6,884 nt of DNA from NCBI GenBank assembly GCA_020047725.1, contig JAIFNM010000161.1, forward strand, positions 1 through 6,884, given 5' to 3'. This DNA is from Betaproteobacteria bacterium. GTDB lineage: Bacteria > Pseudomonadota > Gammaproteobacteria > Burkholderiales > Rhodocyclaceae. The number at the start of each line of letters is the position of its first letter. Positions within the stretch are counted from its first letter, which is position 1. The position numbers and the translations under genes are program-made. Below the pieces are notes generated by a model, which searched no databases, had not been told where the DNA came from, and worked only from the letters and a program-made list of their open reading frames with translations. Positions 1 through 6,051 of this stretch are shown here, piece by piece.

Positions 1-443
1 ACCGCCAGCACGATGATTCCCATGCCGCCCAGCCAGTTGAGCTCGTGCCGCCAGATGTTGATCGACGGCGGCAAAAACTCGAGGCCAGTCAGCACCGTTG
101 CACCCGTGGTGGTCAGCCCGGACATCGTCTCGAAAAAGGCATCGGTGAACGACAAGCTCGGAATGGCCATCATCAGTGGCACCGTGGCAATGGCGGCCAT
201 CATCACCCAGGCTAGGGTGACCAGCAGGAAACCGTCCCGCGGTTGCAGTTCGCGCTTGAAGCGGCGAGTTGGCCACCACAGGAACACGCCGGCCAGAATG
301 CAGACGCCCATGGCGTCGACAAACTCCTCCAGTGCCCCGTCGTTGTTGATGACGCTGGCTGCGATCGGCATCAAGTAGGTAACACCAAAGCAGACGAGCA
401 GCATCCCCATCACGTGCAGGACCGGAAACAGGCGGTATCTCAC
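1..443 (-). CDS. trkH: TrkH potassium uptake protein, N-terminal part (cut by window edge)
   Basis: Membrane subunit of the Trk system, which moves K+ into the cytoplasm and is gated by TrkA. Only the first 147 codons are present, against roughly 480 in the family. The start is inferred: GTG at 443-441 overlaps the trkA stop as GTGA, and the peptide begins VRYRLFPVLHVMGMLL, lining up with the E. coli TrkH N-terminus as I remember it. No strong Shine-Dalgarno is seen, which fits translational coupling to trkA. Visible landmarks are a first hydrophobic helix (about residues 7-27), a second (about 41-57) ending in WWP, a third (about 71-93), then the first pore loop with FFETMSGLTTTGAT at 104-117, whose TTTGA supplies part of the K+ selectivity filter. 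It ends in WLGGMGIIVLA at 137-147, the conserved start of the following helix. No frameshift is seen. Family assignment is firm; TrkH versus the paralogue TrkG cannot be separated here, but TrkH is the usual name in this context. Confidence 0.93.
   Translation of the reverse strand, partial: MRYRLFPVLHVMGMLLVCFGVTYLMPIAASVINNDGALEEFVDAMGVCILAGVFLWWPTRRFKRELQPRDGFLLVTLAWVMMAAIATVPLMMAIPSLSFTDAFFETMSGLTTTGATVLTGLEFLPPSINIWRHELNWLGGMGIIVLA
440..443 (-). promoter_or_regulatory. GTGA overlap coupling trkA to trkH
   Basis: The trkA stop TGA (442-440) shares two bases with the inferred trkH start GTG (443-441). No strong Shine-Dalgarno precedes the GTG, so trkH translation probably depends on ribosomes finishing trkA. 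Confidence 0.6.
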
Positions 444-1870
444 AGGAAGCCCACTTCAACCTGGAATAATTGTTCAACCTTCTGGACAACTTTCTTGTTC
501 AGGCAAAAGACGATGACATGATCAGCCGCCTGGATGATTTCCTCTTTGTGCGCGATAACCACGTGCCCCTTGCGCTTGTGCATGAGCATGCCTTGATAGC
601 CGATATCCTCGATCTTATCGAAGTCGCGCACGATCACGGCCAGCGTGGCGCCTGGAATCACCGGCAGGTCTCCGACACGGCGACCGACCACCCGTGACGT
701 CTTCGGATCGCCATGCACGACGAGTTCAATCGCTTCGGCCGCCCCACGTCGTAAACTGTGCACCTTGACCACAAAGCCGTGACGGACGTGCGTCAAGAGG
801 TCACCAATTGAAACCTGCGCTGGAGAAATGGCAATGTCGATCGGTCCGCCTTGCACCAGATCGGCATAGGCGCGCCGGTTGATCAACGCCACCACCCGCT
901 TGCAGCCCATGTTTTTGGCCAGCGAGGCAGCCATGATGTTGTCTTCGTCATCGTTGGTCAGCGCCAGGAAGAGGTCCGTTTCGTCAATGGCTTCCTGTTG
1001 CAGCAAATTTTCATCGGTCGCGTCACCAAGCAGCACCAGGCTCTTACCGAGGCTTGTGGCGATCATTTGCGCGCGCACCGGATCGTGCTCAATGAGCTTC
1101 ACAGAGCATTTGTCTTCAAGCTGCTGGGCAACGCGAAGACCGATATTCCCGCCACCGGCAATGATGATTCGACTCACCGGTGCCGTCATCCGGCGCATCT
1201 CGACCATCACGCGGCGAATGTGCTCGTCGGCCGCCAACACGAAAACTTCGTCGCCATCCTCGATGATCGTATCGCCGATCGGAGGAACGGCATGGTCGCG
1301 ACGAAAAATTGCCGCGATTCGTGCTTCAACGGTACCGCCAAGATGCTCGCTCATCTCCCGGATTGGCTTGCCGACCATCAGACCACCGGCGTAGGTTTTA
1401 ACAGCGACGAGCGCGACACGACCACTGGCAAACGATAACACCTGCAACGCCTCAGGGAATTCGACCAGCTTGACGAGATAGTCGGTGATCACCTGCTCCG
1501 GGCACAGAGCATAACTGACGGCGAAGTTCTCGTCGGCGAGCAGGGCTGGGTTGTCCAGGAATTCCCGCGAACGCAGGCGTGCAATACGCGTCGGAACATT
1601 AAAAACCGAATGCGCCAGCTTGCATGCGACGAGGTTGGTCTGATCACTCTGGGTCACTGCGATCAGAATGTCGGCATCTGCCAATCCAGCTTCTTCAAGG
1701 ACGGAGGGTAAAACGGCGCTTCCAGCCACTGTCCGCAAGTCGAGGCGAATCTGAAGATTCTCAAGTCGATCACGGTTGCTATCGACCACCGTAATGTCGT
1801 TGCTTTCGGAAACGAGACTTTGAGCAACACTGGTACCGACCTGACCGGCACCGAGGATGACAATTCGCAT
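440..1870 (-). CDS. trkA: TrkA, NAD-binding regulatory subunit of Trk potassium uptake
   Basis: Cytoplasmic peripheral protein that binds NAD(H)/nucleotide and gates the TrkH channel. At 476 residues it is slightly longer than E. coli TrkA (458). It has the double RCK layout: a first Rossmann fold with GAGQVG at 7-12 and the ribose-binding acidic residue D30; a first TrkA_C domain around 140-225; a second Rossmann fold with GGGNIG at 239-244 and E261; and a second TrkA_C domain around 370-476. LTNDDEDNIMA at 304-314 and AISPAQVSIGDLL at 348-359 are typical TrkA stretches. Near the C-terminus, about residues 416-434, it carries some 18 extra residues compared with the E. coli protein as I recall it. 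The ATG at 1870 is well supported: AGGGGG lies just upstream, and the N-terminus MRIVILGAGQVG matches the family with no extension. It lies 160 bases downstream of the ntrX-like gene and overlaps trkH by four bases, so trkA and trkH should be co-translated. Confidence 0.97.
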   Translation of the reverse strand: MRIVILGAGQVGTSVAQSLVSESNDITVVDSNRDRLENLQIRLDLRTVAGSAVLPSVLEEAGLADADILIAVTQSDQTNLVACKLAHSVFNVPTRIARLRSREFLDNPALLADENFAVSYALCPEQVITDYLVKLVEFPEALQVLSFASGRVALVAVKTYAGGLMVGKPIREMSEHLGGTVEARIAAIFRRDHAVPPIGDTIIEDGDEVFVLAADEHIRRVMVEMRRMTAPVSRIIIAGGGNIGLRVAQQLEDKCSVKLIEHDPVRAQMIATSLGKSLVLLGDATDENLLQQEAIDETDLFLALTNDDEDNIMAASLAKNMGCKRVVALINRRAYADLVQGGPIDIAISPAQVSIGDLLTHVRHGFVVKVHSLRRGAAEAIELVVHGDPKTSRVVGRRVGDLPVIPGATLAVIVRDFDKIEDIGYQGMLMHKRKGHVVIAHKEEIIQAADHVIVFCLNKKVVQKVEQLFQVEVGFL

Positions 1871-2030
1871 GATTCCCCCTGAAACAGATTTTGCCGGGGA
1901 TTATTCCATTCCCAAACCGTCCGTGACTTTGTCGACTTCGCCTTGCCGTCCTAAAGCACAGCCTGCGGCTTTTCTTCGCGTCACAAACGATTTCGAAATG
2001 GAATCCCTCCATCACCCAATCGTAATGGAA
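1871..2030. other. Intergenic region between the ntrX-like gene and trkA
   Basis: This 160-base gap is the only sizeable non-coding stretch in the window. I looked on the minus strand for a promoter facing trkA and found no convincing pair of -35/-10 boxes: TCGACA (about 1938-1933) and AATAAT (about 1906-1901) exist but are too far apart. There is no sigma54-type GG/GC element. There is also no GC-rich hairpin followed by a T-run after the ntrX-like stop, so readthrough into trkA is plausible. The region is more AT-rich than the genes around it and holds the repeated AATGGAAT motif and the trkA ribosome binding site. Confidence 0.5.
1875..1880 (-). promoter_or_regulatory. Ribosome binding site of trkA
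   Basis: AGGGGG on the minus strand, four bases before the trkA ATG, is the strongest Shine-Dalgarno in the window and fixes the start. The GGGG can pair with a CCCC at 1899-1896 in the same leader (UCCCC at 1900-1896 with GGGGA at 1878-1874), so access to it may be controlled by leader folding. The site itself is seen; the control is inference. Confidence 0.7.
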
Positions 2031-2037
2031 TTACTCC
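1897..2037. repeat. Three-copy AATGGAAT motif in the ntrX-trkA gap
   Basis: The 8-mer AATGGAAT occurs on the plus strand at 1997-2004 and 2024-2031, and inverted at 1903-1910 (reading ATTCCATT on plus). Extended copies are AATGGAATCCCTCC (1997-2010), AATGGAATTACTCC (2024-2037) and, on minus, AATGGAATAATCCC (1910-1897), giving a loose consensus AATGGAATNNYYCC. The copy at 2024-2037 overlaps the last codons and stop of the ntrX-like gene. Nearby small dyads are ATTTCGAAAT (1990-1999), ATGGA-5-TCCAT (1998-2012) and GTAAT-3-ATTAC (2022-2034). It could be an operator for a regulator of trkAH, an RNA structure element, or chance. The repeats are seen; any function is inference. Confidence 0.5.
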
Positions 2038-3290
2038 GGTTCTTCGTTGCGCCGCCCGAGGTTCAAACCCAGCTGCTTCAGCTTACGATAGAGATGGGTT
2101 CGCTCCAACCCTGTTTTGTCTGCTACGCGTGTCATATTGCCGCGTTCGCATTTCAGATGATGCTCAAAGTAAAGCCGTTCGAACGCCTCGCGCGCGTCGC
2201 GCAAGGGCTGGTTGAACATGGGGAGCACCGGCGGCTTTTTGGGCACATCTCCCGCATCACGCAGCAGAATGCTGTCCACATCATCGACCGATATTTCTTC
2301 GTCCAGAGCCGAAAGGGCAAGATTCTTTATGGTTGCCAGCAATTCGGCCCACTCGCCCTGCCAGTGATGCATACGAAGGGCGTTCAGCGCACCGCTCGAG
2401 AAGTTGCGCGACGGAACCTCACTGCGCTCGACAAGGTGAGAAAGCACCAGCGCGGCAATTTCCGGAACGTCATCGGTGTGACTGGAAAGCTGCGGCAGAG
2501 TCACCCACACTTCGCCCAGACGCGACACGAGTGCCGCGTCCCAGCCAGCCTCATCGAGCGCCGTGAGCGACCGTGTCGATGCCGCAACCAACTGGAGATT
2601 GTGTTTTTCAAGCCGCTCGAGCGCATAAATGAGATTCTTCTGTTGCAACTTGCCCAAAAGCATCAAGTCGGCGATAAACAGAAGTCCTCCAGCAGCATTT
2701 TCAAGCATTTCCTGCGTCAGCGGAGCGCTTGATGCAGAAAGGTCGAGCCAGGGTGTTTTGGGCGTCTGCAAGGTACGCGCGCAGATCTCGGCAATGCTGC
2801 CTGAGGCACTCTTGAGGAGCAGCACTGAGGTCTTGGCGGCGGCCTGTTCGAGCCTTTTCTTTAGATCCTTGAGCAGCGGCGAACGGGAAAAAGCGTCGAG
2901 CGTAAGCGGTGGCTTTTGTGGTGAAACATCGTGCTTGAGGGCTTTCTTGACTGTCGCCAGCAATTTTTGCAAGGCAATCGGTTTTTCCAGAAAGTCGATG
3001 GCACCGACTCGTGTTGCTTCAACAGCGGAGTCGATCGTTCCATGACCGGACATCATGACCACCGGCATAGTCAGCAAACCAGCCGCTGACCACTCCTTGA
3101 GCAGCGAGATACCGTCGGTATCCGGCATCCAGATGTCGAGCAGAACCAGATCCGGTCGTTTCTCGCTGCGACTCTTGCGCGCTGCAGCGGCGTTCTCGGC
3201 TAACGTAACAGTGTGCCCCTCGTCAGCTAGAATCTCGGAAAGCAACTCGCGGATGCCCATTTCGTCGTCGACGACCAGTATTTGCGCCAT
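2031..3290 (-). CDS. NtrX-like response regulator with degenerate AAA+ domain and Fis-type DNA-binding end
   Basis: Probable partner of the NtrY-like kinase directly upstream; 419 residues, shorter than typical NtrC/NtrX proteins (about 450-480). The receiver domain (about 1-120) is complete: acidic pocket D8/D9, phospho-acceptor D52 in LLDIWMP, S81 and K103. The central module (about 130-345) still follows the NtrC-family outline, with ENAAGGLLFIADL at 197-209 for the Walker B strand, LQLVAASTRSL at 232-242 for the sensor strand, and WQGEWAELLATIKNL at 310-324. However, the P-loop is replaced by LLKSASGSIAE (158-168) without the catalytic lysine, the Walker B D-E is gone, and the segment that would carry GAFTGA is missing, about 40 residues shorter. 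The C-terminus (about 362-410) is a Fis-type helix-turn-helix (GNMTRVADKTGLERTHLYRKL). It should therefore bind DNA under phosphorylation control without driving sigma54 transcription. The ATG at 3290 has AAGAGA upstream and lies 11 bases after the kinase stop. NtrX-like is firm for architecture and position; the regulon is unknown. Confidence 0.9.
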   Translation of the reverse strand: MAQILVVDDEMGIRELLSEILADEGHTVTLAENAAAARKSRSEKRPDLVLLDIWMPDTDGISLLKEWSAAGLLTMPVVMMSGHGTIDSAVEATRVGAIDFLEKPIALQKLLATVKKALKHDVSPQKPPLTLDAFSRSPLLKDLKKRLEQAAAKTSVLLLKSASGSIAEICARTLQTPKTPWLDLSASSAPLTQEMLENAAGGLLFIADLMLLGKLQQKNLIYALERLEKHNLQLVAASTRSLTALDEAGWDAALVSRLGEVWVTLPQLSSHTDDVPEIAALVLSHLVERSEVPSRNFSSGALNALRMHHWQGEWAELLATIKNLALSALDEEISVDDVDSILLRDAGDVPKKPPVLPMFNQPLRDAREAFERLYFEHHLKCERGNMTRVADKTGLERTHLYRKLKQLGLNLGRRNEEPE

Positions 3291-3301
3291 AGTGTGTTCT
3301 C

Positions 3302-5446
3302 TTAAAGTGTTGCGGTGATGCTCGGAATTACGGTCTGTTCTGCAGCCAAAGGCAAAAGAATGCTTACCTCGGCCCCAACCGGCTGCAGGTTGTTTATCCT
3401 GATTCGCCCCTGATGCTCATCGACAATCTTCTTGACGATGGCCAGACCGAGGCCTGTGCCACGTGCTTTGGTCGTGACGTAAGGCTCAAAAACGCGGGCC
3501 ATGATCTCAGGTGGGAAACCTGGGCCCAGATCGCTTACACACAGCTCGACCATATCGTCGATGAAACGCGTAACGACCGCAATCTGAGGCTCGTGCGCGC
3601 CTTCCTGTGCGTCTTCGGCGTTGCGCAGAAGGTTGTGGATGATTTGGCGTAACTGGGTCGCATCGCCCCAAACCGCGGGCAAATCGGGGGCCAGCTTAAG
3701 GTCAATACACGCATGTGACGTTTCATAAAGGCCGAGCACTTCGCCGATCAGGGCGTTAAGATCAAGCGCCGCCAGTTCCGGGGCTGGCATGCGAGCGTAA
3801 TCGGAAAACTCATTGACCATGCGCTTCATGGCCTGCACCTGGTTGATGATCGTCTGCGTCGAACGGTTAAGCATTTCAACGTCGGCTCCATCCAGCTTAT
3901 TGGCAAGTTTGAATTGCAGGCGTTCGGCTGAGAGCTGGATTGGCGTCAGTGGGTTCTTGATTTCGTGCGCCAGACGCCGCGCCACCTCCCCCCAGGCCGC
4001 ACTGCGCTGCGCCGCAATCAGGCGCGTAACGTCATCGAAGACCACAACATAACCGCCACTGGTGCCTTCCGGCAATTGCGTGCCACGCAACAGCAAAATC
4101 TGCGGCAGGCCGCCCGCATGATCTAGTTCAATCTGGGTTTGCCACTCCTTGCTGCCGTGCTCAGCAAATGCGTCGCGGATTGCCCGTCCGAAAATCTGCT
4201 CACGCGGCCAAGCGTCTACTGACATTGCCAGCAGATCGGAAAACTCTTCATCGAGAATGGTTTTCGCACCTTCATTAACGGTGCGCAGCAAAAAGCTGCG
4301 GTCAAAAACAAGCACGCCTGCCGATAGGTTGGCCAAAATCGATTCCAGGTAAGCGCGCGCCGATTCAACCTCGGCACGGTGGCGCTCCGTATCACGCTGC
4401 GCATCAGCGAGCTGGCGCGTCATCTGGTTGAAGGACTGGGTCAGCACACCAAGTTCGTCCCGGCTGTAAATCGCTTGTCGTGGTGTAAAGTCACCCGCAG
4501 CGACCGCCTGCGTTCCTTCGGCGAGAATCGATAGCGGTGCAGACAGGCGGCGAGCCAGAACAAACGCCATGGCAATCGCCGTGAACAATGCCAACAATAC
4601 GGTCAGCGTGAGCGTCATGGCATAGATGCGCGTCAGCCCCTGGCGCCCCAGCGAGAGCTCCTGGTAGTCGCGATAGACCTCCTGCACGCGATCCGCGTTG
4701 AGCGCGAGAGACGAGGGAACCGGTTGAGTTAACTGGAGGATTCGCGCCTCCCGGCCCAGTCCGACTGACATGACCGGTACCAGAACGCGCAGCACCATTT
4801 CCTTGCTACCGTTGCTTTCGATCCCGCGATAGCCGCGCCCTCCGCGCGCCTGCCGCAGTTGCTCCTGCGAGGGCTGCAACGGCATGAACGCAGCAAGCTC
4901 GCTGGTGGCTGTGGCTAGCAACTCGCCGTCAGCGGTAAACAGGGCGACATCCTGCACCCCAGTCTGCTCGCGCAGGCGGCTGAGGGCAAGACGGCGCTTG
5001 GTTTCGGATTGCTCGCCCAAATCCTGAGCCATGGAGCGCCCCTTTTCGGCGAGATCGTCGAGCAGCGAATCAAGTGCCCGACGCCCCAGGCTGAGCCCGG
5101 ATTCCAGCGCCTTTTCGACACGCACGTCGAACCAGGTTTCAATGCTCTTGGTGACAAACTGCACCGACACGGCGTATATCAGTACGCCGGGCAGAACGGC
5201 CATGAGGCCGAACATCAGCATCAAGCGCAGCTTGAGCCGCGATCCGAAGACCTTGGCACGATGCTCGCGCCATAGGTCACGCACCTGCCAGACGATGAGG
5301 GCAAAAAGTGATAAAGCGACAACCGCGTTGAGCCCAAGCAACCATGGATAATGGCTGGCAAACAATGCCGTATTGGCACTGGCCGAGGCCAGCAGAAAGA
5401 GCAGGATGCCGCCAAACGATGCGGCGACGATGATGAGGTTCTTCAT
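3302..5446 (-). CDS. ntrY: NtrY-like transmembrane sensor histidine kinase
   Basis: Inner-membrane sensor kinase expected to autophosphorylate and pass phosphate to the NtrX-like regulator that follows; 714 residues. Domain order: two hydrophobic helices (about 4-24 and 37-54), a third (about 76-98), an extracytoplasmic region of about 175 residues, a fourth helix (about 276-297), HAMP (about 298-350), PAS (about 363-475), a HisKA domain with AHEIKNPLTPIQLSAERL and phospho-accepting H494, then HATPase_c with the N box HNLLRNAEDA (N609), G1 box DLGPGFP (639-645), F box FEPYVTTK (653-660) and G2 box GTGLGLAI (663-670). All catalytic boxes are intact. The three clustered N-terminal helices plus HAMP-PAS match the NtrY family rather than soluble NtrB. 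The ATG at 5446 overlaps the upstream stop as ATGA and is preceded by AGGTGAGG, so translation is coupled to the DUF4390 gene. The signal is not evident from sequence: NtrY proteins have been linked to nitrogen and redox responses in other bacteria, and that role is not shown here. Confidence 0.93.
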   Translation of the reverse strand: MKNLIIVAASFGGILLFLLASASANTALFASHYPWLLGLNAVVALSLFALIVWQVRDLWREHRAKVFGSRLKLRLMLMFGLMAVLPGVLIYAVSVQFVTKSIETWFDVRVEKALESGLSLGRRALDSLLDDLAEKGRSMAQDLGEQSETKRRLALSRLREQTGVQDVALFTADGELLATATSELAAFMPLQPSQEQLRQARGGRGYRGIESNGSKEMVLRVLVPVMSVGLGREARILQLTQPVPSSLALNADRVQEVYRDYQELSLGRQGLTRIYAMTLTLTVLLALFTAIAMAFVLARRLSAPLSILAEGTQAVAAGDFTPRQAIYSRDELGVLTQSFNQMTRQLADAQRDTERHRAEVESARAYLESILANLSAGVLVFDRSFLLRTVNEGAKTILDEEFSDLLAMSVDAWPREQIFGRAIRDAFAEHGSKEWQTQIELDHAGGLPQILLLRGTQLPEGTSGGYVVVFDDVTRLIAAQRSAAWGEVARRLAHEIKNPLTPIQLSAERLQFKLANKLDGADVEMLNRSTQTIINQVQAMKRMVNEFSDYARMPAPELAALDLNALIGEVLGLYETSHACIDLKLAPDLPAVWGDATQLRQIIHNLLRNAEDAQEGAHEPQIAVVTRFIDDMVELCVSDLGPGFPPEIMARVFEPYVTTKARGTGLGLAIVKKIVDEHQGRIRINNLQPVGAEVSILLPLAAEQTVIPSITATL

Positions 5447-5458
5447 TTGACCTCACCT
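5443..5458 (-). promoter_or_regulatory. ATGA overlap and ribosome binding site coupling DUF4390 to ntrY
   Basis: On the minus strand AGGTGAGG (5458-5451) stands four bases before the ntrY ATG (5446-5444), whose last two bases begin the DUF4390 stop TGA (5445-5443). A ribosome ending on the DUF4390 gene can restart directly on ntrY, so similar amounts of both proteins are expected. Confidence 0.7.
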
Positions 5459-6051
5459 GAAGCCGGTGTAGCTGACGAAGGTGGAACTTCGACCGGCGTA
5501 AAAGTCCAACGCAACCAGTCGGAGGAAAGATCCCAGTCTTTGTTCGACAGCGCGCTGACCTGAAAGGTCTTGGGCATCTGTGTCAAGTCAAGTCGCATGC
5601 GCAGACCAGCGTGGTAAGGCTGCTCATTCTTGATCTCGCCCTTCTCGAGTACCAGCCAGTTACGCAGGCGTGAAATCACGCGCAGCACCTCATCGAGGGA
5701 GTTGTAGCTCTGATGTAGCGCCCCCGTGGATAATCGATACTGACGGGTCAGGGCATGATAGGAGAGCTGAAAGGTCTTGTTGCGACGAATGACCTGCTCG
5801 TCGAACCAGTACCAGCGCGAGCGGGTTAGTTCGAAATCAACGGCAAAGTAGAGAACGACCCCTTTGTTTACCGCCTCTTCAAGCCGTGAATTGAAATTGA
5901 TGTTGAAATCGGCCGCGAGGATATAGCCGTCTTCGTTGACAACAAGCTGCGGACCACGAACGCTGATGTCCGTCGCCTGGGCCGTATATGCGGCAAGCAG
6001 CAGTCCTAAGCCGAAAAGAATCGATCTAAACAGCTTTTCGCAACAACGCAT
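5443..6051 (-). CDS. Secreted DUF4390-family protein
   Basis: Small exported protein of unknown function, 202 residues from the chosen start. Residues 1-26 form a clear signal peptide: basic MRCCEKLFR, hydrophobic core SILFGLGLLLAAY, and a likely signal peptidase I site after AQA. The mature part is rich in predicted beta strands and carries the aromatic/basic blocks FELTRSRWYWFDE (73-85) and LSYHALTRQYRLS (96-108), then NKDWDLSSDWLRWTF (170-184), which I associate with DUF4390. The tail (188-200) is rich in Pro, Ser and Ala and probably disordered. An upstream in-frame ATG at 6072 would add seven residues, but it has no ribosome binding site, whereas the ATG at 6051 has GGA seven bases upstream and gives a better signal peptide; either start overlaps the end of rsmB. 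The stop overlaps the NtrY ATG. Position next to a sensor kinase suggests an envelope role tied to that kinase, but no biochemical function is known to me. Confidence 0.85.
   Translation of the reverse strand: MRCCEKLFRSILFGLGLLLAAYTAQATDISVRGPQLVVNEDGYILAADFNINFNSRLEEAVNKGVVLYFAVDFELTRSRWYWFDEQVIRRNKTFQLSYHALTRQYRLSTGALHQSYNSLDEVLRVISRLRNWLVLEKGEIKNEQPYHAGLRMRLDLTQMPKTFQVSALSNKDWDLSSDWLRWTFTPVEVPPSSATPASGEVK

Noticed and set aside
851..1438. Plus-strand open frame of 195 codons opposite trkA
   Set aside because: It is fully antisense to trkA, has no recognisable domain, and its composition follows the complementary coding strand.
1901..1938. TCGACA and AATAAT as a sigma70 promoter for trkA
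   Set aside because: The spacing of more than 20 bases is outside the working range and neither box is a full match.
1779..2015. Minus-strand open frame of 78 codons spanning the ntrX-trkA gap
   Set aside because: It overlaps the trkA start out of frame, its Cys/Arg-rich peptide resembles no family, and it has no role in placing trkA; a small leader peptide is not excluded but nothing supports it.
2022..2034. GTAAT-GGA-ATTAC dyad at the ntrX-like stop as a terminator
   Set aside because: The stem is only five AT-rich pairs with no T-run after it, too weak for an intrinsic terminator.
1857..2732. Long plus-strand open frame of 291 codons opposite the ntrX-like gene
   Set aside because: It is antisense to a clearly conserved regulator gene, its product resembles no family I recognise, and it is rich in Arg, His and Gln as expected for a shadow frame.
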